NCBI GenBank assembly: GCA_937859855.1
Contig: CALMAR010000210.1
Coordinates: 1 to 8,931, forward strand
DNA length: 8,931 bases
DNA from: an uncultured Kineosporia sp.
GTDB lineage: Bacteria; Actinomycetota; Actinomycetes; Actinomycetales; Kineosporiaceae
Reading direction: 5' to 3'
Shown: in pieces, positions 1-8,931 of the stretch
How the letters are laid out: every line of letters begins with the position of its first letter
How positions within the stretch are numbered: the stretch's first letter is position 1
Program-made: the position numbers and the translations under genes
The notes under the pieces: model-generated
Database searches by the model: none
The model's input: only the letters and a program-made list of their open reading frames with translations
What the model was told of the DNA's origin: nothing

Positions 1-1
1 G

Positions 2-1621
<1,620 letters not shown>

Positions 1622-1632
1622 GTTCTGACCGG

Positions 1633-1672
1633 CCGAAGGGCCCTCTCCGTTCTGACGGGGAGGGCCCTTCGG
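1633..1672. terminator. Bidirectional hairpin terminator between groEL and whiB
   Basis: A 16-bp inverted repeat (1633-1648 with 1657-1672) with one G-U pair and an 8-nt loop lies 11 bases after the groEL stop and 22 bases past the end of the convergent whiB gene. The stem core is GAAGGGCCCTCTCC. There is only a weak T-rich tail (cttcgttct), as is common for actinobacterial terminators. Its place between two convergent genes suggests it stops transcripts from both sides. Confidence 0.88.
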
Positions 1673-1694
1673 CTTCGTTCTGCCAGTGGTCTTC

Positions 1695-2006
1695 TCAGCT
1701 GGCCATGGAGATGCGGTCTGCGCCGGTGCCGCGTCCGCGCAGATAGGCGGCGATTCGATCGTCCTCGGTCATTCCGCCCCAGACGCCGTACGGCTCCCGG
1801 ACGGCGAGCGCATGCCGCCGGCACTCCTGGAGTACAGGACAACCGCCGCAGACCGTTTTAGCGGCTGCGTCCCGCTCACGCCGGGCGGGGCCGCGTTCAC
1901 CTTCGGGGTGGAAGAAGATCCGGGGATCAGCCTCTCGGCAGGCGCCTTCCAGTTGCCATTCCCACAGGTCAGCCACTGGACCTGGTAAGCGGGAGATTTC
2001 AGCCAT
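1695..2006 (-). CDS. whiD: WhiB-family Fe-S transcription factor, WhiD/WhiB3 type
   Basis: Small DNA-binding regulator carrying a redox- and NO-sensitive 4Fe-4S cluster; proteins of this family bind region 4 of the principal sigma factor. The 103-aa product has the four cluster cysteines C23, C53, C56 and C62 (CxxC in the middle) and the family turn GVWGG at 74-78, followed by a basic C-terminal tail. The N-terminal stretch SRLPGPVADLWEWQ and FFHPEGERG match what I recall of Streptomyces WhiD and Mycobacterium WhiB3, which sit at the same locus beside groEL1 or bldM. I chose the ATG at 2006 because its product begins like WhiD (MAxxSRLPGP). An upstream TTG at 2051 would add 15 residues unlike the family. 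A weak Shine-Dalgarno sequence (GAGAG) lies 13 nt upstream. By family knowledge WhiD acts in late sporulation and WhiB3 in redox balance; which role applies here is unknown. Confidence 0.93.
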   Translation of the reverse strand: MAEISRLPGPVADLWEWQLEGACREADPRIFFHPEGERGPARRERDAAAKTVCGGCPVLQECRRHALAVREPYGVWGGMTEDDRIAAYLRGRGTGADRISMAS

Positions 2007-2205
2007 GTCAGTAACCCATCTCTCGTACGGACCTGGCGAGGCCAGCCGCAAGTAGTTCGAGCACGTTGTACGCGGGCCGCTGTCTCGACTGCCGCATCGA
2101 GTGACCTCCGGTGCCTGGCCGCCCTTGGTGTGAGGGCTGGATCTGGGCTACCTAATGGCTCACTGGATCACGGGTTGGTGGTGCGGTGCACGGAGCACGA
2201 GATCG

Positions 2206-2235
2206 ACAGTACACACCGATTCGAAAGTTGTTCAA
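2206..2235 (-). promoter_or_regulatory. Possible sigma-70-type promoter for whiB
   Basis: On the minus strand TTGAAC (2230-2235) and TACTGT (2206-2211) are separated by 18 bp. The -35 matches TTGACA at four of six bases, and the -10 fits the actinobacterial TAnnnT pattern. Transcription would start near 2199 and give a leader of roughly 190 nt before the whiB ATG. This is pattern matching only; other developmental sigma factors could be used instead. Confidence 0.3.
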
Positions 2236-2331
2236 GGCTCTCCGTCGCCGAACTTGCTCACCGGTCCCGATGAGTCCGCCAGGGCCGTCACCGAGCGTGG
2301 CCTGACCTGCGGAATCAGTCCTTGACCGGCC

Positions 2332-2345
2332 GCCGGATCTCCGGC
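2332..2345. repeat. Inverted repeat, candidate operator upstream of merR-B12
   Basis: The arms GCCGGA and TCCGGC pair perfectly around a 2-base centre, about 140 bp upstream of the merR start at 2483. Autoregulation through a dyad in their own promoter is usual for MerR proteins, so this is a candidate operator. A 6-bp arm in DNA of this GC content can also occur by chance. Confidence 0.25.
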
Positions 2346-2471
2346 TCCGGGCACCGCCTGGTGATCCGGCTCAGCCCGTCTCACCAGCCTTGAAAACCAT
2401 CCAGCGCCTCAACGTCAACTGGCTGGTATCCATCCGGTAACGGAGAATTACGGGCATGGATCCGGCGCCAG

Positions 2472-2477
2472 AAGGAG
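2472..2477 (+). promoter_or_regulatory. Strong ribosome binding site that sets the merR-B12 start
   Basis: AAGGAG ends five bases before the ATG at 2483. The in-frame ATG at 2456 has only GGAG at a distance of 10 bases and would place this strong site inside the coding region, so 2483 is preferred. Confidence 0.7.
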
Positions 2478-2482
2478 AGTCG

Positions 2483-3676
2483 ATGGCCAGCGCCGTCCCT
2501 CCCGAGCCCACGCTAACGGTGTCAGCGGTGGCCCGGCGGATGGGAGTCGCTCCGCCTACTCTGCGCACCTGGGATCGCCGTTACGGCCTCGGCCCCTCCG
2601 GGCACACAGCGGGCGCCCACCGCCGGTACACCAGCGGTGATGTGGCCCGGCTGCTGGTGATGCGCCGGCTGACGCTCGAGGGGGTCTCCCCAGCGGATGC
2701 GGCGAAGATCGCTAAAGCCACCCTCGTGCAGGGAGATGAGCCGGTCACTCCGGCGTCCGGCGGCCTCATGGCCGGGCCGGAGACTGGGAGCGGGAACGAA
2801 GACCGGGCCAGCAGCAACACCACCAGCCTGGTGCCGGTCGCCCGAGGGCCTTCCGGGTCCGATCTGGGCCGTCCGCCCGGCTTGGCGGCGGGCACCGGCG
2901 ATGCGGCGGCGGCCGAGACCGGCCCGGCTGGCGCTGGTGAAACGGATGATCATGGGCCGGCCGGATCCCCGGCGGACGACTATTCCCAGCTGTTCAGCCT
3001 GATGAACAGTGCGGGACCGATCCGTGGCCCAGCCGGCGGCGGCCGGGTGGTCGCGCTGCCCTACGGCACTCCGCAGAGCCGGGGCCTGGCCCGGGCGGCG
3101 ATGGCGCTGGATGCTTACGAGGTGACCCGGATGGTCAGGGACGCGGTGCACCGAGAAGGGGCGGTCTCGGCCTGGACGTCAATGATCATGCCGGTGTTGC
3201 AGGCGCTGGGCGATCGCTGGCGAGCCACCGGTGAGTTGATCGAGGTGGAGCACGTCTTCTGCGAAGCCGTGCTGGGAGCGCTGCGAACGGTCCTGCTGGA
3301 CAGCCCCTACCAGGGCCGGAACACCATCACTGTGCTGCTGGCCTGCGCGGAGGGTGACTACCACTCGTTGCCGCTGCACGCGCTGGCCGCTGCGCTGGCC
3401 GAGCGCAAGGTCAGCTGCAAGATGCTCGGCACCGGCCTGCCCTCCGAATCCATCGCCATCTCGGTTCGCCGCACCGGCCCCGCGGTGATCGTCCTGTTCG
3501 CCCGGTTGCGGGGAGCTGATGCCTCGCAGACCCAGATCCTGCGCCGGCAGCGGCCGGCTCCCACCGTGGTGCTGGCCGGGCCGGGCTGGCGGCCGGACAC
3601 GGTTCCGTCTTTCGCCCGCTCGGCCGGTTCTCTGCAGGAGGCGATCGACGAAGTGCTGCTGGGTGCTCATGTCTGA
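2483..3676 (+). CDS. MerR-family regulator with CarH-like cobalamin-binding module
   Basis: Predicted 397-aa cytosolic DNA-binding sensor. Residues 10-80 are a MerR winged helix (LTVSAVARRMGV, RTWDRRYGL, HRRYTSGDV). Residues 85-185 are a Gly/Ala/Pro-rich, probably disordered linker, long for the family. Residues 195-275 resemble the helical cap of B12-binding proteins and hold W246 followed by nine residues and E256-H257, the Wx9EH signature of CarH/LitR sensors. Residues 280-390 look like the Rossmann cobalamin domain; D292-x-H294 matches the E/DxH motif whose His is the lower axial cobalt ligand, but the glycine that normally follows is P297. In CarH, adenosylcobalamin drives tetramer formation on DNA and light releases it. 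Cobalamin binding is inferred; light sensing is speculative, as no carotenoid gene is nearby. The gene is divergent from whiB and lies 129 bp before bldM, suggesting a role in that circuit. The start was chosen from the AAGGAG site. Confidence 0.85.
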   Translation: MASAVPPEPTLTVSAVARRMGVAPPTLRTWDRRYGLGPSGHTAGAHRRYTSGDVARLLVMRRLTLEGVSPADAAKIAKATLVQGDEPVTPASGGLMAGPETGSGNEDRASSNTTSLVPVARGPSGSDLGRPPGLAAGTGDAAAAETGPAGAGETDDHGPAGSPADDYSQLFSLMNSAGPIRGPAGGGRVVALPYGTPQSRGLARAAMALDAYEVTRMVRDAVHREGAVSAWTSMIMPVLQALGDRWRATGELIEVEHVFCEAVLGALRTVLLDSPYQGRNTITVLLACAEGDYHSLPLHALAAALAERKVSCKMLGTGLPSESIAISVRRTGPAVIVLFARLRGADASQTQILRRQRPAPTVVLAGPGWRPDTVPSFARSAGSLQEAIDEVLLGAHV

Positions 3677-3755
3677 TCGGCGACCGGCATCGCCGGGCGC
3701 CAACCGACGGAGATCCGACAGCTACAGGTCGCGCTGACAACTGACGACATTTCAC

Positions 3756-3792
3756 GGGAGACGTCCCCCACGGAGGGGGGTGCGCACGCGTG
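3756..3792 (+). promoter_or_regulatory. Palindrome and hairpin cluster in the bldM leader
   Basis: The 129-bp merR-bldM gap carries overlapping symmetric elements just upstream of the bldM ribosome binding site. GGGAG (3756-3760) can pair with CCCCC (3765-3769) around ACGT with one mismatch. The same CCCCC can instead pair with GGGGG (3775-3779) across a 5-nt loop. GTGCGCAC (3780-3787) and CACGCGTG (3785-3792) are perfect 8-bp palindromes sharing CAC. These could be operator half-sites or alternative leader hairpins. No clear -10/-35 pair was recognised; in Streptomyces the bldM promoter depends on the developmental sigma factor BldN, so a sigma-70 consensus need not be present. Confidence 0.35.
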
Positions 3793-3805
3793 AGGTGGAT
3801 CTTCT

Positions 3806-4420
3806 GTGGCGACGGTACTGGTGTGCGACGACTCGGCCCTGGTCCGCGAAACCCTGCACCGGGCGCTGTCCTCCGTCCCCGGCATCACCCGGATCGTCGA
3901 CGCGTCCTCCGGTGAGGAGGCGCTGGCCCGCTGGCCGGTCGAGCGTCCGTCACTGGTGCTGATGGACGTCCGGATGCCCGGTATCGGCGGGGTTGAGGCG
4001 GCTCGCCGCCTGTTGTCCAGGCACCCGGAGGCGATCGTGGTGATGGTGACGGTGGCCGAGGACGCCGAGGGGGTGGCCCGGTCGGTGGCCGGAGGTGCCC
4101 GCGGATACCTGGTCAAGGATGCGACCCGGGAGGAGATCGCGGCCACCGTGGTCTATGCGCTCAGCGATGGCCTGGCCCGGCGTACGGTGCCCGCACCTCG
4201 CAGCAACGAAGCCAGCACACCCGCTCCGCCGTTGACCGAACGTGAGATGCAGGTGCTGACCGGGATGAGCCGGGGTCGCAGCAACGCCGAGATCGGCAAG
4301 GAGCTGTACCTGTCCGAGGACACGGTGAAAACGCACGCCCGGCGCCTCTTCCGCAAGCTCGGAGCAGCCGACCGGGCACAGGCTGTCGCCATTGGATTCC
4401 GGTGGGGTTTGGTACGGTAA
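3806..4420 (+). CDS. bldM: BldM-type orphan response regulator (NarL/LuxR family)
   Basis: Transcription factor of 204 aa. Residues 1-120 form a receiver domain with the acid pair D8-D9, phospho-acceptor D54 (LVLMDVRMPG), T82 and K104 (GYLVKDA), so the phosphorylation site is complete. Residues 138-204 are a LuxR-type helix-turn-helix (LTEREMQVLTGMSRGRSNAEIG, then SEDTVKTHARRLFRKLGA) ending GFRWGLVR. This ending and the HTH agree closely with my recollection of Streptomyces BldM, which controls aerial growth and sporulation genes as a homodimer or with WhiI and is reported to work without phosphorylation. No histidine kinase is adjacent, as expected for an orphan regulator. The start is a GTG with AGGTGG seven bases upstream. 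It is the first gene of a probable bldM-sigD-rsdA unit. In this organism it may govern development or another stress response. Confidence 0.93.
   Translation: MATVLVCDDSALVRETLHRALSSVPGITRIVDASSGEEALARWPVERPSLVLMDVRMPGIGGVEAARRLLSRHPEAIVVMVTVAEDAEGVARSVAGGARGYLVKDATREEIAATVVYALSDGLARRTVPAPRSNEASTPAPPLTEREMQVLTGMSRGRSNAEIGKELYLSEDTVKTHARRLFRKLGAADRAQAVAIGFRWGLVR
4392..4418 (+). promoter_or_regulatory. Possible internal promoter at the end of bldM driving sigD
   Basis: TTGGAT (4392-4397) and TACGGT (4413-4418) are spaced 15 bp, with the -10-like box ending 5 bases before the GTG at 4424. This is the spacing of a leaderless actinobacterial start. The sequence also encodes the conserved BldM C-terminus, so it may be coincidental. 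Confidence 0.2.
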
Positions 4421-4453
4421 GGCGTGGCCGTTCGGGGCGGCAAGGCTGGAGCC

Positions 4454-5065
4454 GTGGATGTAACACCACGGGCAGATGTGTCGATGTCCCCAACGGATGA
4501 GACGCCTGACCTGCAGGCGCTGTCGTCCCGCGCCATCCAGGGGGATGGCGTCGCCACCGAACAGCTACTGAAGATCGTTCACCGGATGGTGCGCCGGTAC
4601 TGCCGGGCCCGGCTCGCGAGGTTCCCGGGCGCAGAGCACTCCGTGGACGACGTGTCCCAGGAGGTGTGTGTCGCTGTGCTCTCAGCGCTGCCACGCTACC
4701 GGGACGAGGGAAAGCCGTTCGAAGCGTTCGTGTACCGGATCGCGGCCAACAAGATCGCCGACGCCCAGCGAGCCTTCTACCGGCTGGCGGTTCCGGTCGC
4801 CGAACTGCCCGAGGTGCTGGACGACGCCGATGGTCCCGAGCAGTACGCCGACCGGTTCAGCGACGCGGGCCGGGTCCGGGATCTGCTGTCGGCACTGCCG
4901 GAGACTTTGCGCGAACTGCTGCTCTTGCGAGTCGCGGTGGGCCTGTCGGCCGAAGAGACCGGGCGGGCACTGGGAATGACCCCGGGTGCCGTCCGGGTCG
5001 CTCAGCACCGGGCGATGCAGCGATTGCGGGCAATGGCCGAGGTGCCGAGAACGGAATCGGCATGA
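4454..5065 (+). CDS. sigD: RNA polymerase sigma factor SigD (ECF-like)
   Basis: Alternative sigma factor that directs RNA polymerase to a regulon of its own. The 203-aa product has sigma region 2 at about 38-108, with the DDVSQEVC core at 65-72 and [20 protein letters not shown] after it. Region 4 at about 145-193 has [23 protein letters not shown] and [14 protein letters not shown], the sigma-70 region 4 HTH. There is no region 3, as in ECF factors. It resembles Mycobacterium SigD and the sigma factor after bldM in Streptomyces. It overlaps the next gene, its likely anti-sigma factor, by ATGA. The start is uncertain. GTG 4454 has AAGGCTGGAG just upstream. GTG 4424 begins 4 bases after bldM and has no Shine-Dalgarno sequence but could be leaderless. 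ATG 4484 is also in frame. Conserved sequence begins near residue 19, so all three are possible. Confidence 0.93.
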   Translation: MDVTPRADVSMSPTDETPDLQALSSRAIQGDGVATEQLLKIVHRMVRRYCRARLARFPGAEHSVDDVSQEVCVAVLSALPRYRDEGKPFEAFVYRIAANKIADAQRAFYRLAVPVAELPEVLDDADGPEQYADRFSDAGRVRDLLSALPETLRELLLLRVAVGLSAEETGRALGMTPGAVRVAQHRAMQRLRAMAEVPRTESA

Positions 5066-6168
5066 GCGATCCGAGCGGGGACACCGCGAAGGAGCTGCCC
5101 GACATGCCCAAGCTGGCTGACGTGCAGGCCACTGACGCGCTGCTGGATCGGCTGGCAGCGCGCACGCCCAGCGACGACGACCTGAGCGATCCGATCATCG
5201 CCGAACTGGCCCGGCTGGCCGACTTCGCCGATGCGAGCCCGGTTCCGCCCCCAGGCGTCGATCACCTGATCCAGGTGCTGGACGGGCGCCCGCTGTACAT
5301 GCTCGCCAACGGCGCTCGCCGGATCGATCTGGACGACGATTCGCAGGCCGGGAACGGCTCGGGCGACGGGCAGCGAGCCGTGCGGATGATCGACCTGACG
5401 GCCACCGGTCTTCGGTCGACCGGCGCGGTGGCCGGACTTGAGCGCGATCAGCCTGCCGCGGCCGAAGGCGGTGAAGGCCGCCAGCCGGAGGGCGGCGATG
5501 GTGCGCAGGGTCCCGGTGTGGCTGCTCGCGGTGCCGATGAGCCGGCCGCCTCCGTGGCGCTGATTCGCACCCTGCGGCTGGTCCGCCCGCCGGTGACCAA
5601 ACCGGGCTGGCAGGGCGTCGTCCAGCAGATCGCCATGCCCGCCGCATCCGTGATCGCTCTGCTGGCTCTGGGCGGAGGGGTCAGCGCAGTGGTGACCGGC
5701 GACCCGATGGCGCCGGTGAACGGGGTGTCCCGGGTGGCGGCGGTGCTTCCAGGCATCGACACGCCCGAGGAGAAGAAGATCAGATCGGCTCGTCACGACA
5801 TCCGGGTGGCCGCCTCAGCCGCTCGCTACAACGACGCGCCGAGGGCGAACAAGTACCTGCGCTCGGCCCAGACCCACCTGACCGATGTGCCACAGAAGCA
5901 CAAGCAGGACCTGGTGCAGCAGATCGAACAGGTTCAGGCCAACCTGGCCTCGGCGGCTGCGAGCCCGCCCAGCCCGATCTCCTCGACCCCGGCCGTGAGC
6001 CCGACGCAGACGGTGGCTGAGCCCACGCCCACCCAGTCGCCGATCGAGACCACGGTGCCCCCCACGGCGCCGGTCACCCCCACTCCGCCCATCACGGTCA
6101 CCACTCCGCCCTCGACCGCCGCCACCACCGCGGCGGCGGCGCACGACTCCGCCACCGCCGGCGCCTGA
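5062..6168 (+). CDS. rsdA: Membrane-anchored anti-sigma-D factor RsdA
   Basis: Predicted single-pass membrane protein of 368 aa that would bind SigD and hold it inactive. The N-terminal cytosolic part (about 18-60: [34 protein letters not shown]) resembles the SigD-binding peptide of Mycobacterium RsdA. Residues 75-180 form a charged then Gly/Ala-rich linker. A hydrophobic segment at about 190-213 is the membrane helix. Residues 235-300 are a charged helical stretch ([15 protein letters not shown] to [10 protein letters not shown]), probably outside the membrane, followed by a Pro/Thr/Ser-rich tail to the end. The domain order equals RsdA, but the linker before the membrane helix is longer than I recall for the mycobacterial protein. 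The ATG overlaps the sigD stop (ATGA), a sign of translational coupling and matched dosage. The frame stays open far upstream to 4666, but that part lies inside sigD and is not this gene. Release by regulated proteolysis is known for M. tuberculosis RsdA and only inferred here. Confidence 0.86.
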   Translation: MSDPSGDTAKELPDMPKLADVQATDALLDRLAARTPSDDDLSDPIIAELARLADFADASPVPPPGVDHLIQVLDGRPLYMLANGARRIDLDDDSQAGNGSGDGQRAVRMIDLTATGLRSTGAVAGLERDQPAAAEGGEGRQPEGGDGAQGPGVAARGADEPAASVALIRTLRLVRPPVTKPGWQGVVQQIAMPAASVIALLALGGGVSAVVTGDPMAPVNGVSRVAAVLPGIDTPEEKKIRSARHDIRVAASAARYNDAPRANKYLRSAQTHLTDVPQKHKQDLVQQIEQVQANLASAAASPPSPISSTPAVSPTQTVAEPTPTQSPIETTVPPTAPVTPTPPITVTTPPSTAATTAAAAHDSATAGA

Positions 6169-6175
6169 GCCCCGC

Positions 6176-6198
6176 TGCTCGGATCGGAGCACGGCTCC
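6176..6198 (+). other. Two alternative small hairpins after rsdA
   Basis: TGCTC (6176-6180) pairs with GAGCA (6187-6191) around 6 bases. GGAGC (6186-6190) can instead pair with GCTCC (6194-6198) around 3 bases. They lie 7 bases after the rsdA stop and just upstream of the guaB -10 box. There is no T tract, so a terminator role is weak. Confidence 0.25.
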
Positions 6199-6206
6199 TA
6201 CCCGGC

Positions 6207-6212
6207 TACGAT
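6207..6212 (+). promoter_or_regulatory. Likely guaB promoter -10 box
   Basis: TACGAT within GGCTACGATG is a -10 type common in actinobacterial housekeeping promoters. No TTGACA-like -35 is visible 16-19 bp upstream. Transcription from about 6219 would give a leader of roughly 70 nt before the guaB start at 6288, and would separate guaB from the bldM-sigD-rsdA unit. Confidence 0.4.
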
Positions 6213-6239
6213 GGGGTTTCGAATCCCTCCGATGGCTGA

Positions 6240-7780
<1,541 letters not shown>

Positions 7781-7781
<1 letters not shown>

Positions 7782-7814
7782 CCCGCTCCCTCGCCACCTG
7801 CGGCCCGCTCCCTC
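7781..7814. repeat. Short direct repeat after guaB
   Basis: The 12-mer GCCCGCTCCCTC occurs at 7781-7792, starting on the last base of the guaB stop, and again exactly at 7803-7814, a 22-bp period. The rest of the 69-base gap up to the convergent gene shows no hairpin of terminator quality. Confidence 0.6.
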
Positions 7815-7850
7815 ACCGCAACCTCACCTTGATGAGCTCGTGATCTTGCG

Positions 7851-8620
7851 CTAGCGGCCCGGGGCCATACGAATCTCGCCGATGATCGCGTCCGGCTGGA
7901 TGTGCCGGTCGTCCCAGGTCACTCGCAGCACGCGATAACCGGCATTGACCAGCGTATTCTGCCGCCGCCGGTCATTCACCAAGGCGTCTGGCCCAGAATG
8001 GAAGGCGAAGCCGTCGACTTCCACGACCAGTCGCTCGGCCGGAAACAGCAGATCGACGACGGCGATGATGTGTACCGCCTCGTCCATGATCGTGGCCCCG
8101 GTCCTCCAGCCGCTGATCCGCTTCCCCTGGAGTAACCGATGCAACCGGCGCTCGGCCATGCTCGCTGCTCCGCGACCGGCCATTGACAGCAGATGCAGCA
8201 ACGTCGGTGTGCCGGCCCGGCCGTAGCGTTTCCCGCGCCGCCGCGGCCAGATCGTGCACACCCAGGATGCCGCGATGGTGTTTCGATGATCACGGGCGCT
8301 GTGGTCACATCGATGGGCAACGGAAAGCCATGCACCGCACCTGCCGTGGTATGGCTGATCACGGCAGCCGGAACGGTCAGCCGCGCTGACCAGGCTATGG
8401 CAGCTGGCGTGACGTCCAGGGTCGCCGATATCAGGCCGTGCCCAGGTAGCTGCAGCCAGGTGCCGTCTCGAACGCGCCGCCTGATCTGATCGGCGGACCA
8501 TCCCTCGGTCCGAGCTTGGGGGGCCGAATCAATTACGGCGAACGGGGCGCTGGATGTCTTCTGTGGACAAAGCCGTGGTCGGGCGGGCTGTGGACCGTTA
8601 GATCTACTCCGGATGATCAC
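7851..8620 (-). pseudogene. Frameshifted AbiEi-like/DUF559 endonuclease-fold protein
   Basis: Two halves of one protein family lie in different minus-strand frames. The first frame (GTG 8620, family-like to about 8261) gives an AbiEi-type winged helix: ARTEGWSADQIRRRVRDGTW, then VISHTTAGAVHGFPLP. The second frame (family-like from about 8225 to the stop at 7851) gives the DUF559 domain, a PD-(D/E)xK or Vsr-like fold: TLLHLLSMAG, VVDLLFP, VVEVDGFAFHSG and AGYRVLRVTWDD, keeping the Asp and E-x-D positions. The third frame briefly looks best between them (VHDLAAAARETL, 8259-8224). A net one-base loss or two-base gain between about 8263 and 8225 therefore explains the break. It could be a decayed gene or a sequencing error. 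Intact relatives are common, often multicopy, actinobacterial genes of unknown role. The rare TTA codon at 8133-8135 adds to an accessory look. The start is uncertain, since 8620 has no clear Shine-Dalgarno sequence. It lies 15 bases after the LuxR gene. Confidence 0.72.
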
Positions 8621-8635
8621 CGGTTCGGCTGGCGA

Positions 8636-8931
8636 TCATGGTGAAGAAGAGGGCTGGGAACGGGCCGCCTGCGCGATCGACACCGCCTCCTCCCGCGAGC
8701 CGGCCCCCAGCTTGCCCAGTAGTTCGGACACCCGATTCCGGATCGTCTTCGGCGCCAGATAGAGCTGGGCCGCGATCTGCGACGTCCGCAGGCCCTGCAC
8801 CATCAACTCGAGGATCTCCAGATCGCGTGCATTCAGCACCGCCAGGGGATCGGGCTGAGCTGCGGGTGAGGCATCGAGACCGGCCCCGGGTCCACGCGGG
8901 GGGGCCGACGACGCCGCCGCCACCACGGCGT
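8636..8931 (-). CDS. LuxR-family transcriptional regulator, C-terminal part (cut by the window edge)
   Basis: The frame is open to the right edge, so the N-terminus lies outside the window. About 98 codons are visible. After an Ala/Pro-rich linker (PPRGPGAGLDASPAAQPDP) comes a LuxR/GerE helix-turn-helix: LNARDLEILELMVQGLRTSQIAAQ, then PKTIRNRVSELLGKLGAGSREEAV. This resembles the output domain of NarL-type response regulators, with the linker that usually joins it to a receiver or sensor domain. The GTG at 8926 is probably an internal valine and not the start. The DUF559 remnant follows 15 bases after the stop, so the two may once have been cotranscribed. The signal it responds to cannot be told from this part. 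Confidence 0.82.
   Translation of the reverse strand, partial: AVVAAASSAPPRGPGAGLDASPAAQPDPLAVLNARDLEILELMVQGLRTSQIAAQLYLAPKTIRNRVSELLGKLGAGSREEAVSIAQAARSQPSSSP

Larger units (their letters stand above)
2007..2482. other. Gene-free divergent control region between whiB and the merR-B12 gene
   Basis: About 475 bp without a convincing coding frame separates whiB (-) from the cobalamin-type MerR gene (+). It must hold both promoters. I can point to a possible whiB promoter at 2206-2235, a perfect 6-bp-arm inverted repeat at 2332-2345 and a GTGCAC palindrome at 2186-2191. No tRNA, IS end or tandem repeat is evident. The length is generous for actinobacteria and fits two regulated promoters with long leaders. 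Confidence 0.6.

Noticed and set aside
1686..1988. Plus-strand open frame over whiB
   Set aside because: The minus-strand WhiB frame has all four cysteines and the GVWGG motif; the plus frame is its shadow.
2125..2156. TTGGTG-N18-TACCTA as a plus-strand promoter for merR-B12
   Set aside because: The -10 matches TATAAT poorly, and the site lies more than 320 bp upstream of the start.
4666..5061. Upstream extension of the rsdA reading frame through sigD
   Set aside because: The translation is Arg/Gly-rich and lies within the conserved sigD frame. The ATG at 5062 with the ATGA overlap and the conserved SigD-binding region mark the real start.
6211..6232. tRNA T-arm-like string (GGGGTTTCGAATCCC) before guaB
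   Set aside because: The stem-loop has an extra T compared with a true T-arm, and no acceptor, D or anticodon arm can be built around it. Probably chance, though an att-site relic cannot be fully excluded.
7972..8259. Separate small gene in the third minus-strand frame
   Set aside because: Only its first dozen residues look protein-like in the DUF559 context; the rest is an Arg/Gly/His-rich shadow.

Overview
The window is high-GC DNA with the codon habits and gene families of an actinobacterium. The markers are a chaperonin with a Gly-His tail, a WhiB-family Fe-S regulator, a BldM-type orphan response regulator, a SigD/RsdA sigma/anti-sigma pair and guaB. Neighbours in this order are known from Streptomyces (whiD, bldM, sigma factor, guaB) and partly from Mycobacterium (groEL1, whiB3, sigD, rsdA, guaB2). 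The genus cannot be fixed from the sequence. BldM argues against Mycobacterium, and the cobalamin-type MerR gene between whiB and bldM is not part of the Mycobacterium layout as I recall it.

Layout: (1) 1-1621, groEL1 on +, lacking at most its first codon or so, followed by a strong bidirectional hairpin terminator (1633-1672). (2) 1695-2006, a whiD/whiB3-like gene on -, convergent with groEL. (3) 2007-2482, a long divergent control region without genes, holding a possible whiB promoter and an inverted repeat. (4) 2483-3676, a MerR-type regulator fused to a CarH-like cobalamin-binding module. (5) 3677-3805, a leader with nested palindromes and hairpins, then bldM, sigD and rsdA (3806-6168), tightly packed on + and probably one transcription unit. 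(6) 6169-6287, a short gap with a likely guaB promoter, then guaB (6288-7781). (7) 7851-8620 on -, an AbiEi-like/DUF559 endonuclease-fold gene that appears broken by a frameshift. (8) 8636 to the right edge on -, the C-terminal part of a LuxR-family regulator.

How the genes fit together: most of the window is a regulatory cluster. It holds a redox-type Fe-S transcription factor, a possible cobalamin or light sensing repressor, an orphan response regulator linked in Streptomyces to development, and a sigma factor with its membrane-anchored antagonist. Conserved housekeeping genes, groEL and guaB, flank the cluster. The right end (DUF559 remnant and LuxR fragment) breaks the usual guaB-guaB3 synteny and looks like accessory DNA.

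I see no wholly new system. The items most worth checking are the MerR-B12 protein with its retained Wx9EH and histidine-ligand motifs, the frameshifted DUF559 gene, the long linker in RsdA, and the palindromic leader of bldM.
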